In this document: in pieces, positions 1 to 9,643 of the stretch
Numbering within the stretch: the first letter of the stretch is position 1
How the letters are laid out: every line of letters starts with the position of its first letter
Assembly (NCBI GenBank): GCA_017302165.1
Contig: JAFLCW010000001.1
Coordinates: 62,001 to 126,000 of the forward strand
Source: Alphaproteobacteria bacterium
GTDB taxonomy: Bacteria > Pseudomonadota > Alphaproteobacteria > Micavibrionales > Micavibrionaceae
Direction of reading: 5' to 3'
Length of the DNA: 64,000 nt
Made by a program: the position numbers and the translations under genes
Notes under the pieces: generated by a model
Told to the model about the DNA's origin: nothing
The model's database searches: none
The model's input: only the letters and a program-made list of their open reading frames with translations

Positions 1-3000
1 ATGGTATCGTCGCCCGTACCGCCCTGGATATTATCGTCGCCAGCACCACCATCGAGAAGGTTATTTCCAGATATACCAAACAGCCAGTCGTCTCCATCCT
101 CTCCGTACAATCGGTCATTACCTTCAGCAGCTGTAAGAGAGTCGATCCCACTACCACCGTAGATAGTATCGTCTCCTTCGTAAGCGTAGAGACCATCATT
201 ACCGTTTCCGCCATAGACAAGGTCGTTGCCCATGTAGCTGTGAATGTTGTCCTGGCCATCTTCGCCCAAAATGACGTCATTGAGGTGGTGGCCGTATAAG
301 CTGTCGTCACCGGCCCGTCCATTCAGGCGGTTATTCTGGTATGGGGTACTAATATAGTCACTACCCGCAGAACCATTTATTCCTACAAAGTCTGCGACAT
401 TGATCTGGATCGCCACAGTACCGGTATCGGATGCTCCGGCCGAGCCGAGAAGATCGTAGGTGAATGTGTCAGATCCAGAAAAACTAGTCGTTATTGGGTA
501 AATAAATGATCCATCTGCACGAATGACAACATCAATACCATGCTGACTTGTGACAATCCCAGCTCTTACAAAGAGCGTCGACCCATCACCTGATATATCA
601 GCGCCGTTGCCGTTATCAGCAAGGACATTCCCCAGAACAACAGCATCATAATATTTATTTGCACTAAACTGGTCATCACGTGCTGTAATAGGTGAAGGAG
701 GTGGGGGTGGTGGCGGAGCAACAACTGTCTGTCTTATGACGATGGCGCCCTCGAGCCTTTCAGCTTGAATAGAAGCAGGATTAACGTTCTCCAGTGTCGC
801 GACAAGCAGGTTACCATAGGCACTCCCTGAGCCATCTCGATCAACATGGACGAGGGTGTGCAAACCTGAGGCTGTCAGTGTGATATAGCTCGAAAGCTGA
901 GCAGAAATCGAGACAGGAACGTCAATACGAAGCCTGTCGTTCTGGCTGACCGCAAAATCTGTGATAGTATCAGCTCCAGAACCAATATCGGATAGTGTAT
1001 AAGCGAACGTATCAGCGCCCTCACCCCCTGTCATCATATCAGCTCCGGCACCTCCATAAATGAGGTCATTTCCTGCCCCAGCCGTAATGGTATCAGAGCC
1101 CAGACCGCCGATAATGGTATCGTCGCCCGTACCGCCCTGGATATTATCGTCGCCGCTATCCCCATTGATGATGTCATTGCCTGCGCCGCCATCTATGGTG
1201 TCGTTTCCTGCTCCACCAGAGAGGGTATCATCGCCGTCCTCACCGGACAGATCATCGTTTCCGATATCGCCTTCAACGATATCATTGCTAGCTCCGCCGT
1301 AGATGATATCCTCTCCTGCATCACCGTGAAGTTCATCAGCTCCGCTTCCTCCGGTAATGACATCATCACCCTCCCCCCCACGTACAAGATTCCATCCATC
1401 ACCTGTATTTATGATATCGTTCCCAGATCCACCATAAATTACATCATCACCAGCTCCGCTTGACAGGTTATCGTTTCCGGCCGCTCCATCAAGGTACGCA
1501 TGCCATGAACTGGGAGCCACAAGCGTATCATCGATATTACTTCCAATTACCTCATCAAAGCTGAAGGCTGCAAAGCTTTGTGTGTCCGTAAGCTCTACCG
1601 AAATACTCTCTACGGCGGTAACCGTTAGTGCCATTAGTGCAAAAGCATAAGAAATGGTCGATCCATCTGATCGAGCGGCGAGTTGCTCTGCCACGTGGAG
1701 CCGGAAGCGAAGAAGATCCCCAATCATCTGTGGCTGATTGAGTTGCGCAGTCGTTAGTCGTAGACGCAATTCGTCAGTGTTACTCCCTCCATCATATGTA
1801 TCTATAGACGCTGAAGATGTGACATAATCATAGATCAGCAGATCGTTTCCACTTCCACCATAAAGTCTATCATTTCCATCATTACCATTGAGAATATCGT
1901 CATTTTCGCCGCCGTTGAGTGTATCTCTACCGGATCCACCATAGAGCGTGTCAGCTCCTCTACCTCCTGAAATACGGTCATTACCTGCACCTGCTTGAAG
2001 TAAATCGTTTCCATCGTCTCCTTCTAAAACGTCATTTCCTGACCCTGATGTAAGGACATCATTGCCAGATCCACCATGAAGAATATTATCACCATAAAAA
2101 TCCTGCAGCGTGTCATTTCCCTCGCCACCAAACAGGGTATCGTTTCCGTTATCTCCACTTAAGAAATCATCGCCAGCATCACCATGCAAAGTATCGTTTT
2201 GATCTCCACCATATATGGTGTCGTTTTCTGAGTTGCCGAATATAAGATCATCCCCGTTCCACCCTTGTAAAACATCGCTTCCCGTACCACCTTGAATAAT
2301 ATCCTTACCGTGGCTACCGCTAATAACATCATTACCTGAATCGCCATATAAGCGCGCTATATTCAGGTGGCTTGAAAACCCAGTATTTAGATTAGCATTG
2401 ATATTGTCATTACCAGCGCCTCCATAAACTGTAGCCGTGCCGCCAGACACGATAATCGAGTCAGATGAATTGCCCCCAAATATAATTCGGTCAGTATTTT
2501 CAATATTTGATAAAGCCGAGCCCCCAAAGCGAATATGTTGGAACATATCACCGCTAGCATATGTACCTGATGCAATAGTGTTATCTTGAGTGAATAGCCA
2601 AGGACCGGCAGGCGGCGCACCAACGGATGACGTATTGATACGCCAAAAACTGCCAACTGCCACCTGCTGAAGGGCAGCGTCTGATACGCTGTTGTTCGTA
2701 CCAGAGGGCTGTGTAGCTAATTGGTGGTGTAAGTGAATCTGGGACGAGAGAGCATCGGGCTCCAAATAAGCATCACCTGCATTGATCTCTAAATTATGAG
2801 TTTTAGTGAAGTAATCTCGAATTGTAACGCTTTGCGGCTCATTCAACACTAAGACACGCAAATCATCACCAATCCGTTGGAACCAAAGTTCGTTGGCACT
2901 AATGGAGTGATCAAAACGGATATGATTTTTCTGGCCAGTCGGAACAAATTCGATAACATCGTGACCGTCTCCACGGGAGATCGTAACAAATGCAGACTGG

Positions 3001-6000
3001 TTCTCTAGTTGTATGAGATCATTGCCGCGCCCACCGGTGATTTCTGTGTTATAGGATCTAATAATAATTGTATCATCGCCTTCACCACCATGCGCTTGAA
3101 TACGTGTCGTCTGATCAGTTGATGAAGGATTGGGATCAGCGATTAGAAGATCATCACCCTCTCCCCCATAAAGACGGTCAAATCCACCTCGCCCCGTAAT
3201 CGTATCGTTACCAGCTCCTCCATGAATATCATCATCATTCTCGGCACCTTCCAAAATATCATTTCCGTTGGAACCGTAAATTAAATCATTTCCACCGTTA
3301 CCAGTAACGGTGTCATCACCAGAGCCGCTGTTAATCCAGTCATCGCCCCCGTTACCTAAAATCGTATCATTGCCTTCTCCTCCAAGAATGATATCACGCT
3401 CGTCTGAGCCATTGATAATATCGTCACCAGCCATAGCATTAATATGAGTGATAGCAGGCCCGTTCACGACAACATCAATAATGTCGTTGCCGTCTGTTCC
3501 GAGCTTGCGGATAATTTCGTATCCTTGACCAATGACATGCTCAACACGCGTTATCTCACCAGTAATCGGATCCGTCAGAACAAGGCTATCGCCGTCAATA
3601 TCGGGTATGAGGCTCGGATCGATGTCGCCACGGGCAGCCAGAAGCTCACCCCAGCCACCATCGATGTCACGTTCATGCGGGATGTGGAGATCAAGTTCGC
3701 CAGCGCGCGCAAGTACCTTAGCCCACGCTAATGCGGCTGGGCTCTCAGGTTGATCAAGCATAACAGCAATAATCCCCGCTGGATTGCTAAGATAGGCTTG
3801 AAACGCTTCAGCTACTTCTAGGTCTTCTTTGAATTCCTGCAATGTGGTGGCATCTGAGTTATGCCAAGCACGCATGAGCACAGCATGGCCACCCACCAGA
3901 TCAAATCCTTTTAGGAGATTGAAAGCAGCATGTTCGATGGCTTCCGCAGAACTAGGGAAAAAGCGCGTTGGTGTCCCATCAACGATTACCCCGAAATGGT
4001 CTCCATCCAAGCCAAGTTCCACGATTGGTGCATTAGAAGCGCGGCGCAGCGTGCCACTCGTCAATTCAAGGATATCGTTAATACCAGGAATCATGGCATT
4101 TGCCATGTCCCGGGCAATAGCCGGATCACCACCATCATCACCCCAAGCAGCTATAAGGCCATAGCTATTGGTGCTCTTATCAAACTGGATAGTGGCCCAG
4201 GAAATAGGTTCGTCTTTAGAGGCGAAAAGATTACCGATAAGCGTTCCGGCAATCTGACCTACGAAAGCACCGATGGCAGTGCCTATGATAGGCGCAAATG
4301 ATCCAAAAGTTCCGAACGCTGCTTTGACTGCTGTACTAATGGTTAGGTTAGCTAGGATACCTGTGTTGGTTGCAATTGAGATACCCAATGTTGACCCAAT
4401 AGAGCCAAAAACAGCGGCCTGCTGGCTTTCAGGCGTAACGATCTCACCAGCCAGGCGAGACCCTACATATCCTGCAAAAGCTTTAGCAATTTCAAACCGG
4501 ATTTCTGCGCTTATTTCAGGTGTAAATCCCTTATTAATAAGGTTAGTATAGAGACCACTATTCATATCCCGGAACGTAACGTTAATAACATCGTTGATAA
4601 CACCCGTCGTAACAGATCCAAGGGCAACATCAAGAACCTCACCAGCAACGCCGCCAATATCAATAGCTTCTCCAAGCTCCTCGGTGACACTGCGTGAGAG
4701 CACACCCGCGATACTCGAGGCAAGATTAGACGCTAAACGCTGTCCTAAAGCAGGCAAGTCATCCAGAATACCTGTATCTACTCCATTCGTTGCCGCAAAA
4801 CGAGCGGCAGAAAGACTATTTTCAGGTACCGAAATTAAATCAGCATAAGTGCCGTACACTTGGCCTGCTGTTGTAAAGAGTGTACGATAAAGAACTTGGC
4901 GAAAAATACTATCATCGGCAATATTATCGGCAATTAAACCGCCAAAATATCCACCAGCTGCTGTAAAATTGAAACTTTCAGGATACTTAATCTCGATAAC
5001 TTCAGAGTGCGCAAAAGAACCAGCATAAGTGTCTCGAGTCATGATCTGGACAGCATCAGGTGCCCCGCCGATACCAATGACTTCCGCAGTTTGAATGATA
5101 TAAGAACCTCGCTGTATATTCGTGAGTGACGCTATACCGATGCCATTATGCGTAAATACGGTGCTGTTGCCACCGCCATTATTGACGAGCGTGACAGAAA
5201 TGCCATCCGTAGCAAGACCACTAGGATTGTTGATATATCGATCTGCTAGTTCCCCAACAGCACGGAATCTGGCGTTGCTTCCAGCCTCTCCAACCAAGAA
5301 AAAATCTCCTTGGATTAAACGTATTAGCTCCTGATTGGTAAGAACAGAGGGATTGCCACTCGTGAATTCCTTGAAAGGAAAGGCCCCCCCGTTGATAATA
5401 ATTTCACGTACGTGATCAAACACAAGATAGGTTACGCCGTTGGCAATATCCTGAATTGCTTCCGCCCCTGCCGCAGAAGCAAAAGCAGGCGTAGCCTGAT
5501 TGACCCATGCCGTTAATGCCACTAGATCGGCAAGCGCTTCGGCGTTTCCATTAGCGATCTCTGCTTCAAGAATTGCCCGAATAGAGTTTCCAGCGACCCA
5601 GAGCCCATCTATAAAAACAGAACCAAAATAATCTTCATTGGTGATGCTTTCAATAAAAGTCTGTTGTGCCAATGCGGGATCGTATTTAGCAATAATCAGC
5701 AAAGGCTCTCTTATCGAGAAAGCACGAGCATCAATATTGACCGCTGAAAATGCGATATTATGGATCTCGATAGTTATTTCAAAATTAAGTTCTCCTGAAG
5801 TCGATTCTTGACGCGCAGCAAGGTCTGCTTTCATCAATGCATACTGCATTCTCAGCCAGTTATCACTTCCTGCCGTAAAATTAATATTACTATCTTGAGC
5901 TTCTGATGCAGAGAAGTTATTGGCAAATCTCCCGCGGATACCGCTATTTCTGACAACCTCGGCGGCTTGGATTGCATATAGAGATATGGCAGATAGGTTG

Positions 6001-6134
6001 GGAGACTGTTGAGCCTGAGTGCGTAATGCATCATAATATTGGGCGGCAATTTTATTTCCAGATTGATGGGCAGATTTGAACTGCTCAAACGTGACATCAG
6101 TGATTTGGGAAAGCGTGTTATAATCCAGTGACAT
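1..6134 (-). CDS. Giant RTX (hemolysin-type calcium-binding repeat) protein, C-terminus cut by the window edge
   Basis: An open frame runs from ATG at 6134 to the left edge with no stop, at least 2044 codons. An AGGAG ribosome-binding site lies a few bases upstream. Residues 1 to about 875 are not repeat; within them, around residues 600-635, is a glycine-rich hydrophobic stretch (GTFGSFAPIIGTAIGAF and on) that could insert into a membrane. From about residue 880 the protein is mostly blocks of the nonapeptide GGxGxDxLx (for example GGEGNDTILGNGGDDW), interrupted by beta-sandwich-like inserts and a proline-rich linker near 700 bp. Such repeats bind calcium and go with type I secretion, but no secretion genes are visible here. 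No catalytic domain was recognised in the N-terminal part. It could be a toxin or an adhesin. It follows the small gene at 6158 by 23 bases and is probably co-transcribed with it. Confidence 0.93.
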   Translation of the reverse strand, partial: MSLDYNTLSQITDVTFEQFKSAHQSGNKIAAQYYDALRTQAQQSPNLSAISLYAIQAAEVVRNSGIRGRFANNFSASEAQDSNINFTAGSDNWLRMQYALMKADLAARQESTSGELNFEITIEIHNIAFSAVNIDARAFSIREPLLIIAKYDPALAQQTFIESITNEDYFGSVFIDGLWVAGNSIRAILEAEIANGNAEALADLVALTAWVNQATPAFASAAGAEAIQDIANGVTYLVFDHVREIIINGGAFPFKEFTSGNPSVLTNQELIRLIQGDFFLVGEAGSNARFRAVGELADRYINNPSGLATDGISVTLVNNGGGNSTVFTHNGIGIASLTNIQRGSYIIQTAEVIGIGGAPDAVQIMTRDTYAGSFAHSEVIEIKYPESFNFTAAGGYFGGLIADNIADDSIFRQVLYRTLFTTAGQVYGTYADLISVPENSLSAARFAATNGVDTGILDDLPALGQRLASNLASSIAGVLSRSVTEELGEAIDIGGVAGEVLDVALGSVTTGVINDVINVTFRDMNSGLYTNLINKGFTPEISAEIRFEIAKAFAGYVGSRLAGEIVTPESQQAAVFGSIGSTLGISIATNTGILANLTISTAVKAAFGTFGSFAPIIGTAIGAFVGQIAGTLIGNLFASKDEPISWATIQFDKSTNSYGLIAAWGDDGGDPAIARDMANAMIPGINDILELTSGTLRRASNAPIVELGLDGDHFGVIVDGTPTRFFPSSAEAIEHAAFNLLKGFDLVGGHAVLMRAWHNSDATTLQEFKEDLEVAEAFQAYLSNPAGIIAVMLDQPESPAALAWAKVLARAGELDLHIPHERDIDGGWGELLAARGDIDPSLIPDIDGDSLVLTDPITGEITRVEHVIGQGYEIIRKLGTDGNDIIDVVVNGPAITHINAMAGDDIINGSDERDIILGGEGNDTILGNGGDDWINSGSGDDTVTGNGGNDLIYGSNGNDILEGAENDDDIHGGAGNDTITGRGGFDRLYGGEGDDLLIADPNPSSTDQTTRIQAHGGEGDDTIIIRSYNTEITGGRGNDLIQLENQSAFVTISRGDGHDVIEFVPTGQKNHIRFDHSISANELWFQRIGDDLRVLVLNEPQSVTIRDYFTKTHNLEINAGDAYLEPDALSSQIHLHHQLATQPSGTNNSVSDAALQQVAVGSFWRINTSSVGAPPAGPWLFTQDNTIASGTYASGDMFQHIRFGGSALSNIENTDRIIFGGNSSDSIIVSGGTATVYGGAGNDNINANLNTGFSSHLNIARLYGDSGNDVISGSHGKDIIQGGTGSDVLQGWNGDDLIFGNSENDTIYGGDQNDTLHGDAGDDFLSGDNGNDTLFGGEGNDTLQDFYGDNILHGGSGNDVLTSGSGNDVLEGDDGNDLLQAGAGNDRISGGRGADTLYGGSGRDTLNGGENDDILNGNDGNDRLYGGSGNDLLIYDYVTSSASIDTYDGGSNTDELRLRLTTAQLNQPQMIGDLLRFRLHVAEQLAARSDGSTISYAFALMALTVTAVESISVELTDTQSFAAFSFDEVIGSNIDDTLVAPSSWHAYLDGAAGNDNLSSGAGDDVIYGGSGNDIINTGDGWNLVRGGEGDDVITGGSGADELHGDAGEDIIYGGASNDIVEGDIGNDDLSGEDGDDTLSGGAGNDTIDGGAGNDIINGDSGDDNIQGGTGDDTIIGGLGSDTITAGAGNDLIYGGAGADMMTGGEGADTFAYTLSDIGSGADTITDFAVSQNDRLRIDVPVSISAQLSSYITLTASGLHTLVHVDRDGSGSAYGNLLVATLENVNPASIQAERLEGAIVIRQTVVAPPPPPPPSPITARDDQFSANKYYDAVVLGNVLADNGNGADISGDGSTLFVRAGIVTSQHGIDVVIRADGSFIYPITTSFSGSDTFTYDLLGSAGASDTGTVAIQINVADFVGINGSAGSDYISTPYQNNRLNGRAGDDSLYGHHLNDVILGEDGQDNIHSYMGNDLVYGGNGNDGLYAYEGDDTIYGGSGIDSLTAAEGNDRLYGEDGDDWLFGISGNNLLDGGAGDDNIQGGTGDDT

Positions 6135-6157
6135 AAAAACTCCTATATATTTAATGA

Positions 6158-6766
6158 TTACTGTTTAAAACTTTCAATGAATGTCAGCACATCGGCCTTG
6201 ATCGTGGCCCAGTTGGCAAGACTATTTTTAAGATAAGTAATATTGATCGCAACGCTTCCACTCACGAAACGATGTGTGCACATTATGTTTTGAGGTGGCG
6301 GCAACGTGCTATCTTCAATTTCACAACTGATTGCAGAGGGCTGAGATCCAAACGGATCGGTATTTGGTTCGTAAAAAATATCCCTAATACCAGGCTTAAG
6401 ACGCGAGGGGGCTTCACGTAGACCATATCTAACGGTGTCGGTAATCGGATTTTGAGTACGCAGAAGTTCGATCACATCATCACTTCGTCCGTACTTATGC
6501 GTATCCTGAACAGTGATAAGCATTCTGGGTACCTTATCCCCTCCTGGGGTCATGGCCGGATAGTTAATGGTAATACCAAACCCAGTCGGGTCGATGGGCG
6601 GCAAGCTGAAATATTCGACAGGTATACAATATATATCACCGCCGGCAGGCTGACAGTATTTTTGAGGTATTGGATCAAATCGTGGACGAATGATATCTAT
6701 CGTTACAATAAAGATTAAACCCAAAAAAATGAGTAGAAGTTTCTTTTTATTGATAGACGTGAGCAT
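6158..6766 (-). CDS. Small membrane-anchored protein of unknown function upstream of the RTX gene
   Basis: 202 residues from ATG at 6766. A slightly longer frame would need TTG at 6778, so ATG is preferred. The N-terminus has a lysine-rich start followed by one hydrophobic segment (LLLIFLGLIFIVTIDII), so the rest should lie outside the inner membrane. The exported part contains four cysteines (YCQPAGGDIYC and later ISCEI, IMCTH) that could form disulphides. I do not recognise the family. It ends 23 bases before the giant RTX gene on the same strand, so the two probably share a transcript. A protective or chaperone role for the RTX protein is conceivable but rests on position alone. Confidence 0.75.
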   Translation of the reverse strand: MLTSINKKKLLLIFLGLIFIVTIDIIRPRFDPIPQKYCQPAGGDIYCIPVEYFSLPPIDPTGFGITINYPAMTPGGDKVPRMLITVQDTHKYGRSDDVIELLRTQNPITDTVRYGLREAPSRLKPGIRDIFYEPNTDPFGSQPSAISCEIEDSTLPPPQNIMCTHRFVSGSVAINITYLKNSLANWATIKADVLTFIESFKQ

Positions 6767-7216
6767 TTTTCTACCCAAAAAATATACGCTATATTATCGA
6801 ACAACAAGATTATGCTTTTTTCTAAAAGTTAGCGTAGGTAGGAATAACAAGAGGCGTCAAGATATTTTATGTTGAGGTATGCATTATACAACCCAGAATA
6901 GGAACATGAACGCTTATCGGCTACTCTCTGTTGTATTTTTGAGTTGTATTTCTTAAGAAAAAACAACTTTATATCTAAATAAGAAAAGATGAAGTCAATT
7001 ATCAGAGCCTTAGTTTTAGTCTAAAGGCTTTAGCCATAGTATCGGTGCTATGCACCCACAGACACGACGACTATGGTTATAGCTTGTCGTAAGCAATGAT
7101 GGCTCAAGAGTTAAAATAGAAAGATCAGAGCTAAAATTTCTACTTTGGATATCAAACCAGTATATTGAGTACAATTTTCTGAATTTTAATTAATAAAAGT
7201 TATCACATTTAAAAAA
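6767..7216. other. AT-rich intergenic region with no gene
   Basis: About 450 bases between the XRE regulator and the membrane-anchored protein. It is AT-rich and holds no convincing reading frame. It should carry the promoter of the minus-strand RTX transcript, but I could not pick out a clear -35/-10 pair. A weak, imperfect inverted repeat (agccatagt ... actatggtt) lies around 7030-7080. Confidence 0.5.
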
Positions 7217-7603
7217 TTACTTTCGAAAGTTATTCACAAAGCTTTCAATAAATGTAATGAGTTGCCGCTTAACATTTTTGTTTTTTATAGCTTCAAGCAA
7301 TCTTAAAATCTTCAAGGTGTCTGATGAAAATAGATTTGGCACTGACTGGGATTTACTTAGATCTTCTACGTTGAGCATCTCAGAGAAAAAACACGTGAGA
7401 GGGACGTCAAGTATCTTACTTATTGTCATTAAATTTGAAGCTGAAACTCTATTTTTTCCGTTTTCATATTTTTGTATTTGTTGAAAAGTAATCCCTAACT
7501 TCTTAGCTAACTCTTCTTGGGTAATATTCTTTTGCTTTCGTACAAATGAAATATTTCTACCAATAACAATATCGACATCTCCTGATTTTCCTTTTTTACT
7601 CAT
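7217..7603 (-). CDS. XRE-family helix-turn-helix transcriptional regulator
   Basis: 128 residues from ATG at 7603. A helix-turn-helix of the Cro/CI type fills roughly residues 14-70 (ITQEELAKKLGITFQQIQKYENG is the recognition core region). The C-terminal part (LKILRLLEAIKNKNVKRQLITFIESF) is a short helical tail, as in many alphaproteobacterial regulators of this family. It lies between the luxI-type operon and the RTX operon, all on the minus strand, so it may control either one. A second member of the same small family is encoded at 20609-21025. Target genes cannot be told from sequence alone. Confidence 0.9.
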   Translation of the reverse strand: MSKKGKSGDVDIVIGRNISFVRKQKNITQEELAKKLGITFQQIQKYENGKNRVSASNLMTISKILDVPLTCFFSEMLNVEDLSKSQSVPNLFSSDTLKILRLLEAIKNKNVKRQLITFIESFVNNFRK

Positions 7604-7713
7604 TTCTTTATAATATTAGCGAATAACTAAAATATACATAGAAAAATTAAATCGTGGCCCTTCCAACTTAAAGGTATATTGTTAAAATTATGCTTTGAGT
7701 ATATTTATTAAAA

Positions 7714-7887
7714 ATGAAAAAAATTATATATACATTACAAAATCATCTAGTGACACCCGGTAAGACAACTTTGTTTTCGCATGACTTAGTTAACCCATTA
7801 ATAGATTCTCAACAGAAAAAGGTTATGTCTGATTTTATTTTTAATAGTGTAGAAAAAATTATAAATGCTAAAACTCAGTTAGATTGA
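7714..7887 (+). CDS. Possible 57-residue small protein, doubtful
   Basis: An ATG-started frame of 57 codons lies in the gap between two minus-strand genes and overlaps the 3' end of the next one by 13 bases. The product would begin MKKIIYTLQNHLVTPGK. No good ribosome-binding site precedes it and I do not recognise the sequence. It is listed because the gap holds nothing else; it could easily be chance. Confidence 0.2.
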   Translation: MKKIIYTLQNHLVTPGKTTLFSHDLVNPLIDSQQKKVMSDFIFNSVEKIINAKTQLD

Positions 7888-8102
7888 CCATCAAGCTCAA
7901 TCTTGTATCGCATAGCAAGATAGTAGGCGCAGAAGCATAGATTAAATGCAGATGAGATTATCAACTCTATATCACGATTGTTTGACTTTTTTGCTTCTTT
8001 GTTAAGAAATTCCAACGCCTCAACAATTCGAGATATTTGAGAAAAATCATATTTATTATTGTCCTGAAAGTCTATTAAATTAGGCAACTTGTCTGTACTC
8101 AC
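7875..8102 (-). CDS. Small protein of unknown function overlapping the end of the AHL synthase gene
   Basis: 75 residues if started at GTG 8102, which has GGAG seven bases upstream. The ATG at 8126 would give a longer overlap with the synthase and has no better site. The product is polar with a cysteine-containing helical stretch near the end (SSAFNLCFCAYYLAMRYKIEL). The start overlaps the 3' end of the luxI-type gene by 23 bases, which suggests translational coupling and quorum-dependent expression. No family was recognised. Confidence 0.6.
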   Translation of the reverse strand: MSTDKLPNLIDFQDNNKYDFSQISRIVEALEFLNKEAKKSNNRDIELIISSAFNLCFCAYYLAMRYKIELDGQSN

Positions 8103-8730
8103 GATTACTCTCCATGTTGTTAACATCTGTGTAGTGTAGAATTCTTCCCCAAATTCCTGTCTTGGTTCTTACATTGTAGAGTTGTTTTTCCTCAACGGGG
8201 ATAGCGACAGCTCGTATATTATGCCTTCCTATTTTCTCAATAGGCCCCAAATAATCCATTTCAATCCCCGGCTTTTCAAATACACTTCGATAAATATATG
8301 TAGGCATCATTCCAATAATTTTTTTAATCTGATGATCTAACCCAAATTCTAAGTAGGCTATTGCCATTTCATTAATAATTTTTTGTCTAAGGTCGGAAGA
8401 TAAAGATTTGTTAATGCAGTAGCGCGTCCCCTCCCAGACGTGAGAATTCTTTAGTAGTGATTTATCATTTACAAGATTTGGCCAAATATCATGAAGCATT
8501 CCATTTATAGATGTTGGGGTTAATCGATTAACTCCCAGGGCTTCTTTTCTATCTTCATGGTAAACAAGGTAAGCGGCAGCAGGTGTATCATATTGGTCAA
8601 ATTCCATACCCTGATACACATTTACGTTATAAGACTGCCGTTCAATAAAGCATTCATGCCTTAGTTTAAAAGACGAGTACAGTAGGTCGCCATACTCAGA
8701 AAGATTTTTATATGTTATGCAAGTGATCAT
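8080..8730 (-). CDS. LuxI-family acyl-homoserine-lactone synthase
   Basis: 216 residues, full length for the family. LuxI-type enzymes make N-acyl-homoserine lactone from S-adenosylmethionine and an acyl carrier protein (or acyl-CoA). Nearly all invariant residues are visible: R24 and F28 (LRHECFIER), D45 and D48 (EFDQYD), R69 (GVNRLTPT), and E100/R103 (WEGTRY). The usual tryptophan near position 34 is replaced by tyrosine. AGGAGA precedes the ATG. A palindromic lux-box-like element is centred about 58 bases upstream of the start, so autoinduction by the adjacent LuxR-type protein is likely. A 75-residue gene overlaps its end. Confidence 0.95.
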   Translation of the reverse strand: MITCITYKNLSEYGDLLYSSFKLRHECFIERQSYNVNVYQGMEFDQYDTPAAAYLVYHEDRKEALGVNRLTPTSINGMLHDIWPNLVNDKSLLKNSHVWEGTRYCINKSLSSDLRQKIINEMAIAYLEFGLDHQIKKIIGMMPTYIYRSVFEKPGIEMDYLGPIEKIGRHNIRAVAIPVEEKQLYNVRTKTGIWGRILHYTDVNNMESNREYRQVA

Positions 8731-8780
8731 TTTATATCTCCTGTCGAGAGATAAATGACACAGCTGTTTTAAAAAGTGAC

Positions 8781-8796
8781 CTACGTGCTTACGTAG
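8781..8796. promoter_or_regulatory. Candidate lux box in front of the AHL synthase gene
   Basis: A perfect inverted repeat with arms CTACGT and ACGTAG and a four-base centre (gctt). It lies in the 69-base gap between the luxR-type and luxI-type genes, where a LuxR-family activator would overlap the -35 region of the synthase promoter. The same arms recur at 10598-10619. LuxR proteins usually bind 18-22 bp palindromes of this design. Binding is inferred. Confidence 0.75.
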
Positions 8797-8799
8797 CTT

Positions 8800-9534
8800 T
8801 TAAGATCGGATCAATCCTAATGTAATAGCCTTAACGATTGCAACGATTCGAGAGTTACAATCTAGCTTCCTAAAAATATTACGCAGGTGGAAATCTACTG
8901 TGTTTTCACTCATAGTTAAAATACATCCTATGTCTAGATTAGATTTACCAGCTGCTGCCCAGACCAAAACCTCCCTTTCTTTATCTGTCAAAAGAATATT
9001 GGTAGGCTTATGATCTTTCACGTTATGCATTTTGCGATACATCATATAGAAATGATTGCTGTAGGCTGTGATTAAATCAACTCTCCCATCGAAAGAATCT
9101 TTCTTATGGCTAGAGGCAAGACTAACCCCTGCTGTCTGATTTCTACCCGCGTGTAGATATGTTGCAACACCACTATGAAGTCCGGCTTCATTTCCGTAGT
9201 TAAGACAAAGTTTTTGCTTTTTTGTTAGTTCAAGGTTGAGAGGTATCTCTGCCCAAGTATACGCTTCAACTTTTTCAGCTCCATAGATGATAACGGGATC
9301 AACTTTGTGAAACTCTTTCTCGAAGTAATGTGTCATCCAGTCTTGCGGAAAATTATGAATGACTCCTACGCCTGCGGATTTATTTATTTCTGTATGATCA
9401 GTTATTAATGCAAAAAGCGCGCGATCAAGCCCATGCCTCTTGACTGCAAGCAAGTAAGCATCAAATAGCTCTTCAGGGGACTGAGCGTAACTTGTTTTAT
9501 CAACATACTCTTCAAAACTTCTGATCATTCTCAT
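8800..9534 (-). CDS. LuxR-family quorum-sensing transcriptional regulator
   Basis: 244 residues from ATG 9534, which has GGGA six bases upstream. GTG 9573 or ATG 9546 would add 4-13 residues. The N-terminal autoinducer-binding domain shows the family's hallmark residues W, Y, D-P and W (WMTHYFEKEFHKVDPVI, then TWAEI). The C-terminal GerE-type helix-turn-helix follows (LTDKEREVLVWAAAGKSNLDI ... ENTVDFHLRNIFRKL). It presumably binds the signal made by the adjacent synthase and acts at the two palindromes beside its operon. A hairpin separates it from the upstream dioxygenase gene. Confidence 0.95.
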   Translation of the reverse strand: MRMIRSFEEYVDKTSYAQSPEELFDAYLLAVKRHGLDRALFALITDHTEINKSAGVGVIHNFPQDWMTHYFEKEFHKVDPVIIYGAEKVEAYTWAEIPLNLELTKKQKLCLNYGNEAGLHSGVATYLHAGRNQTAGVSLASSHKKDSFDGRVDLITAYSNHFYMMYRKMHNVKDHKPTNILLTDKEREVLVWAAAGKSNLDIGCILTMSENTVDFHLRNIFRKLDCNSRIVAIVKAITLGLIRS

Positions 9535-9594
9535 AGGAAGTCCCATAAGTTGGTATGCAGAGCTAATATACACCCATAAATTGTAAAAGAGAAG

Positions 9595-9625
9595 GAGAGG
9601 TTAGTGTAAGTATCACCAACCTCTC
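9595..9625 (-). terminator. Hairpin between the dioxygenase and luxR-type genes, possible terminator
   Basis: Eight-base perfect arms GAGAGGTT and AACCTCTC enclose a short loop that can itself pair (GTG/CAC). On the minus strand it is followed by a pyrimidine-rich run (CTTCTCTTTT). This fits an intrinsic terminator, possibly leaky, after the dioxygenase gene; it could also attenuate read-through into the regulator gene. Confidence 0.5.
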
Positions 9626-9643
9626 GAAAACACTTGTTAGCTT

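Noticed and set aside
1-3500. Regular short DNA periodicity on the left flank that could pass for a CRISPR array or satellite repeat
   Set aside because: It encodes glycine/aspartate RTX nonapeptides in one open minus-strand frame; units vary and no spacer structure exists.
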